The notes under the pieces: generated by a model
Databases searched by the model: none
The model's input: only the letters and a program-made list of their open reading frames with translations
Told to the model about the DNA's origin: nothing
Assembly: GCA_003646045.1 (NCBI GenBank)
Contig: QNDV01000014.1
Location: forward strand, 1 to 13,788
Direction of reading: 5' to 3'
Length of the DNA stretch: 13,788 nt
Source of the DNA: a bacterium
GTDB taxonomy: Bacteria; Krumholzibacteriota; Krumholzibacteria; LZORAL124-64-63
In this document: positions 12,866 to 13,788 of the stretch, piece after piece
How the letters are laid out: each line of letters begins with the position of its first letter
How positions within the stretch are numbered: the stretch's first letter is position 1
Position numbers and translations under genes: made by a program

Positions 12866-13788
12866 GTGCGGATACTGCGCACGGTCCCCATCTATACTGC
12901 CCTCGCCGTGGTCCTGTTCTGGGTCCTGGACGCCGGTGTCGATACGGTCATCTATCACCAGGGAGATTTCGCCCAGACCTTCCTGCGCCCCGGGGTCCGG
13001 GAGCTCGTCATCCGGCTCATAGCCACCATGGTCATCGTGGTAGCGGGTATCCTGTGGCAGCGCAGTATACGGTCCCTGGCCGGTTCTCGCGCCTCGTTGA
13101 CCCGCAGCGAGAACCGCTACCGTTCCCTGGTTGAAGCTTCACCGGACGGCGTCGTGGTCCACGAAGGCGACCACGTGAGCTACGCCAACCGCAAGACGCG
13201 CGAGTTCATGGGGCTGAGCGCGGAGGACGCGCGCGGAGCCAAATCCCTCTACGAATTCATCCACGCCGAAGACCATGACCTGGTCAGGGAAAATCTGGAC
13301 CGGTTGGACAACGGCGAAACCCCGCGTCCCTACGAGGTAAGGGTCGTACGCCGCGACGGCACGCTGGCAACGCTGTCGGCCTCCATGAGCCGGATCGAGT
13401 ACGAAGGACGGCAGGTCACCCTGAGTTTCTTCCGGGACATCGGTGAAGAAGTCGAGACCCGCCGCGATCTGCTGGCCAGCCGCGAGCGGTTGAGTCTGGC
13501 GCTGGACGCCGCCCGCGACGGCGTCTGGGACTGGGACGTTCCCAGCGGACGCATGGTCTACAACCAGGCCTGGGCCGCCATGCTGGGACTGGATGTGGAC
13601 CAGGTCGAGTCGGACCAGTCCACCTGGCGGCGTCTGGTACACCCCGACGACCTGGACCGGGTGGAAGCTCTGCTGACCGCCCACATGCAGGGAGACCTGC
13701 CGGATTACGAAACCGAAGTACGACTGCGACACGCGCGCGGCCATTACATCTGGGTGCTGGACCGGGGCCGTGTGGTGGACCGTGACGC
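12866..13788 (+). CDS. Membrane PAS-domain sensor protein (probable histidine kinase), C-terminus beyond window
   Basis: 307 codons are visible and the frame is open at the right edge. GTG 12866 is chosen because GGAGG (12854-12858) is seven bases upstream and the first hydrophobic segment starts soon after. Two membrane spans, about 7-30 and 47-64, are separated by a short loop (YHQGDFAQTFLRPGVREL). A PAS domain runs from about 82 to 192 (NRYRSLVEASPDGVVVHEGD, then RRDGTLATLSASMS and VTLSFFRDIGEE), followed by a linker helix. A second PAS of the PAS_3 type runs from about 200 (RLSLALDAARDGVWDWDVPS), with the conserved HPDD and HYIWVLDRGR. The arrangement 2TM-PAS-PAS is typical of sensor histidine kinases, but the kinase or other output domain is not in the window, so a diguanylate cyclase is also possible. 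No cofactor-binding Cys or His is evident in the PAS cores. Confidence 0.85.
   Translation, partial: MRILRTVPIYTALAVVLFWVLDAGVDTVIYHQGDFAQTFLRPGVRELVIRLIATMVIVVAGILWQRSIRSLAGSRASLTRSENRYRSLVEASPDGVVVHEGDHVSYANRKTREFMGLSAEDARGAKSLYEFIHAEDHDLVRENLDRLDNGETPRPYEVRVVRRDGTLATLSASMSRIEYEGRQVTLSFFRDIGEEVETRRDLLASRERLSLALDAARDGVWDWDVPSGRMVYNQAWAAMLGLDVDQVESDQSTWRRLVHPDDLDRVEALLTAHMQGDLPDYETEVRLRHARGHYIWVLDRGRVVDRD

Overview
The window reads as chromosomal DNA of a Gram-negative, high-G+C bacterium. Secreted M16 peptidases with clear signal peptides, a Wzi-like outer-membrane barrel and a LolA-like domain all imply an outer membrane. The ABC-2 permease that opens with a YDRGY-type N-terminus and the paired M16 genes recall myxobacterial/deltaproteobacterial and high-G+C FCB-type lineages (Gemmatimonadota, Krumholzibacteriota, Eisenbacteria-like). 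That placement is an impression from protein style, not a computed assignment. There are no mobile elements, tRNAs, rRNAs or CRISPR arrays.

Layout, left to right. (1) Minus strand, 1-1291: a Wzi-like outer-membrane protein running off the left edge, overlapped at its start by a gene for a 90-residue, almost purely hydrophobic membrane protein. (2) 1292-1774: a gene-free stretch with a locally AT-rich island. It holds a sigma70-like plus-strand promoter, a nested hairpin starting at the predicted +1, and a terminator whose better U-tract lies on the plus strand. Together these outline a candidate ~190-nt non-coding RNA. (3) Minus strand, 1775-5721: two M16 peptidase genes under a promoter at 5839-5868. 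The upstream one carries the zinc motif HILEH but lacks the Arg/Tyr pair; the downstream one has the Arg/Tyr pair but no zinc motif, plus a LolA-like C-terminal domain. They look like a split-site heterodimeric periplasmic protease. (4) Minus strand, 5949-10191: five tightly overlapping genes, ATPase-permease-ATPase-permease (two ABC-2 modules) and an alkyladenine DNA glycosylase. Two of the overlapping starts are TTG. (5) Plus strand, 10315-12734: a divergent S-adenosylmethionine synthetase overlapping a methionine gamma-lyase/trans-sulfuration PLP enzyme by one base, divergent from the ABC operon across a region with a 16-bp perfect palindrome. (6) Plus strand, 12866 to the right edge: the N-terminal part of a two-TM, two-PAS sensor protein, probably a histidine kinase.

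The most unusual items are the complementary M16 pair with its insertion and LolA-like tail, the candidate non-coding RNA at 1565-1754, the MetK with a Glu-to-Gln change at a methionine-binding position, and the Wzi-like gene that has no ATG, GTG or TTG available for its signal peptide. None is proven novel from sequence alone. Gene functions are by motif recognition without database search.
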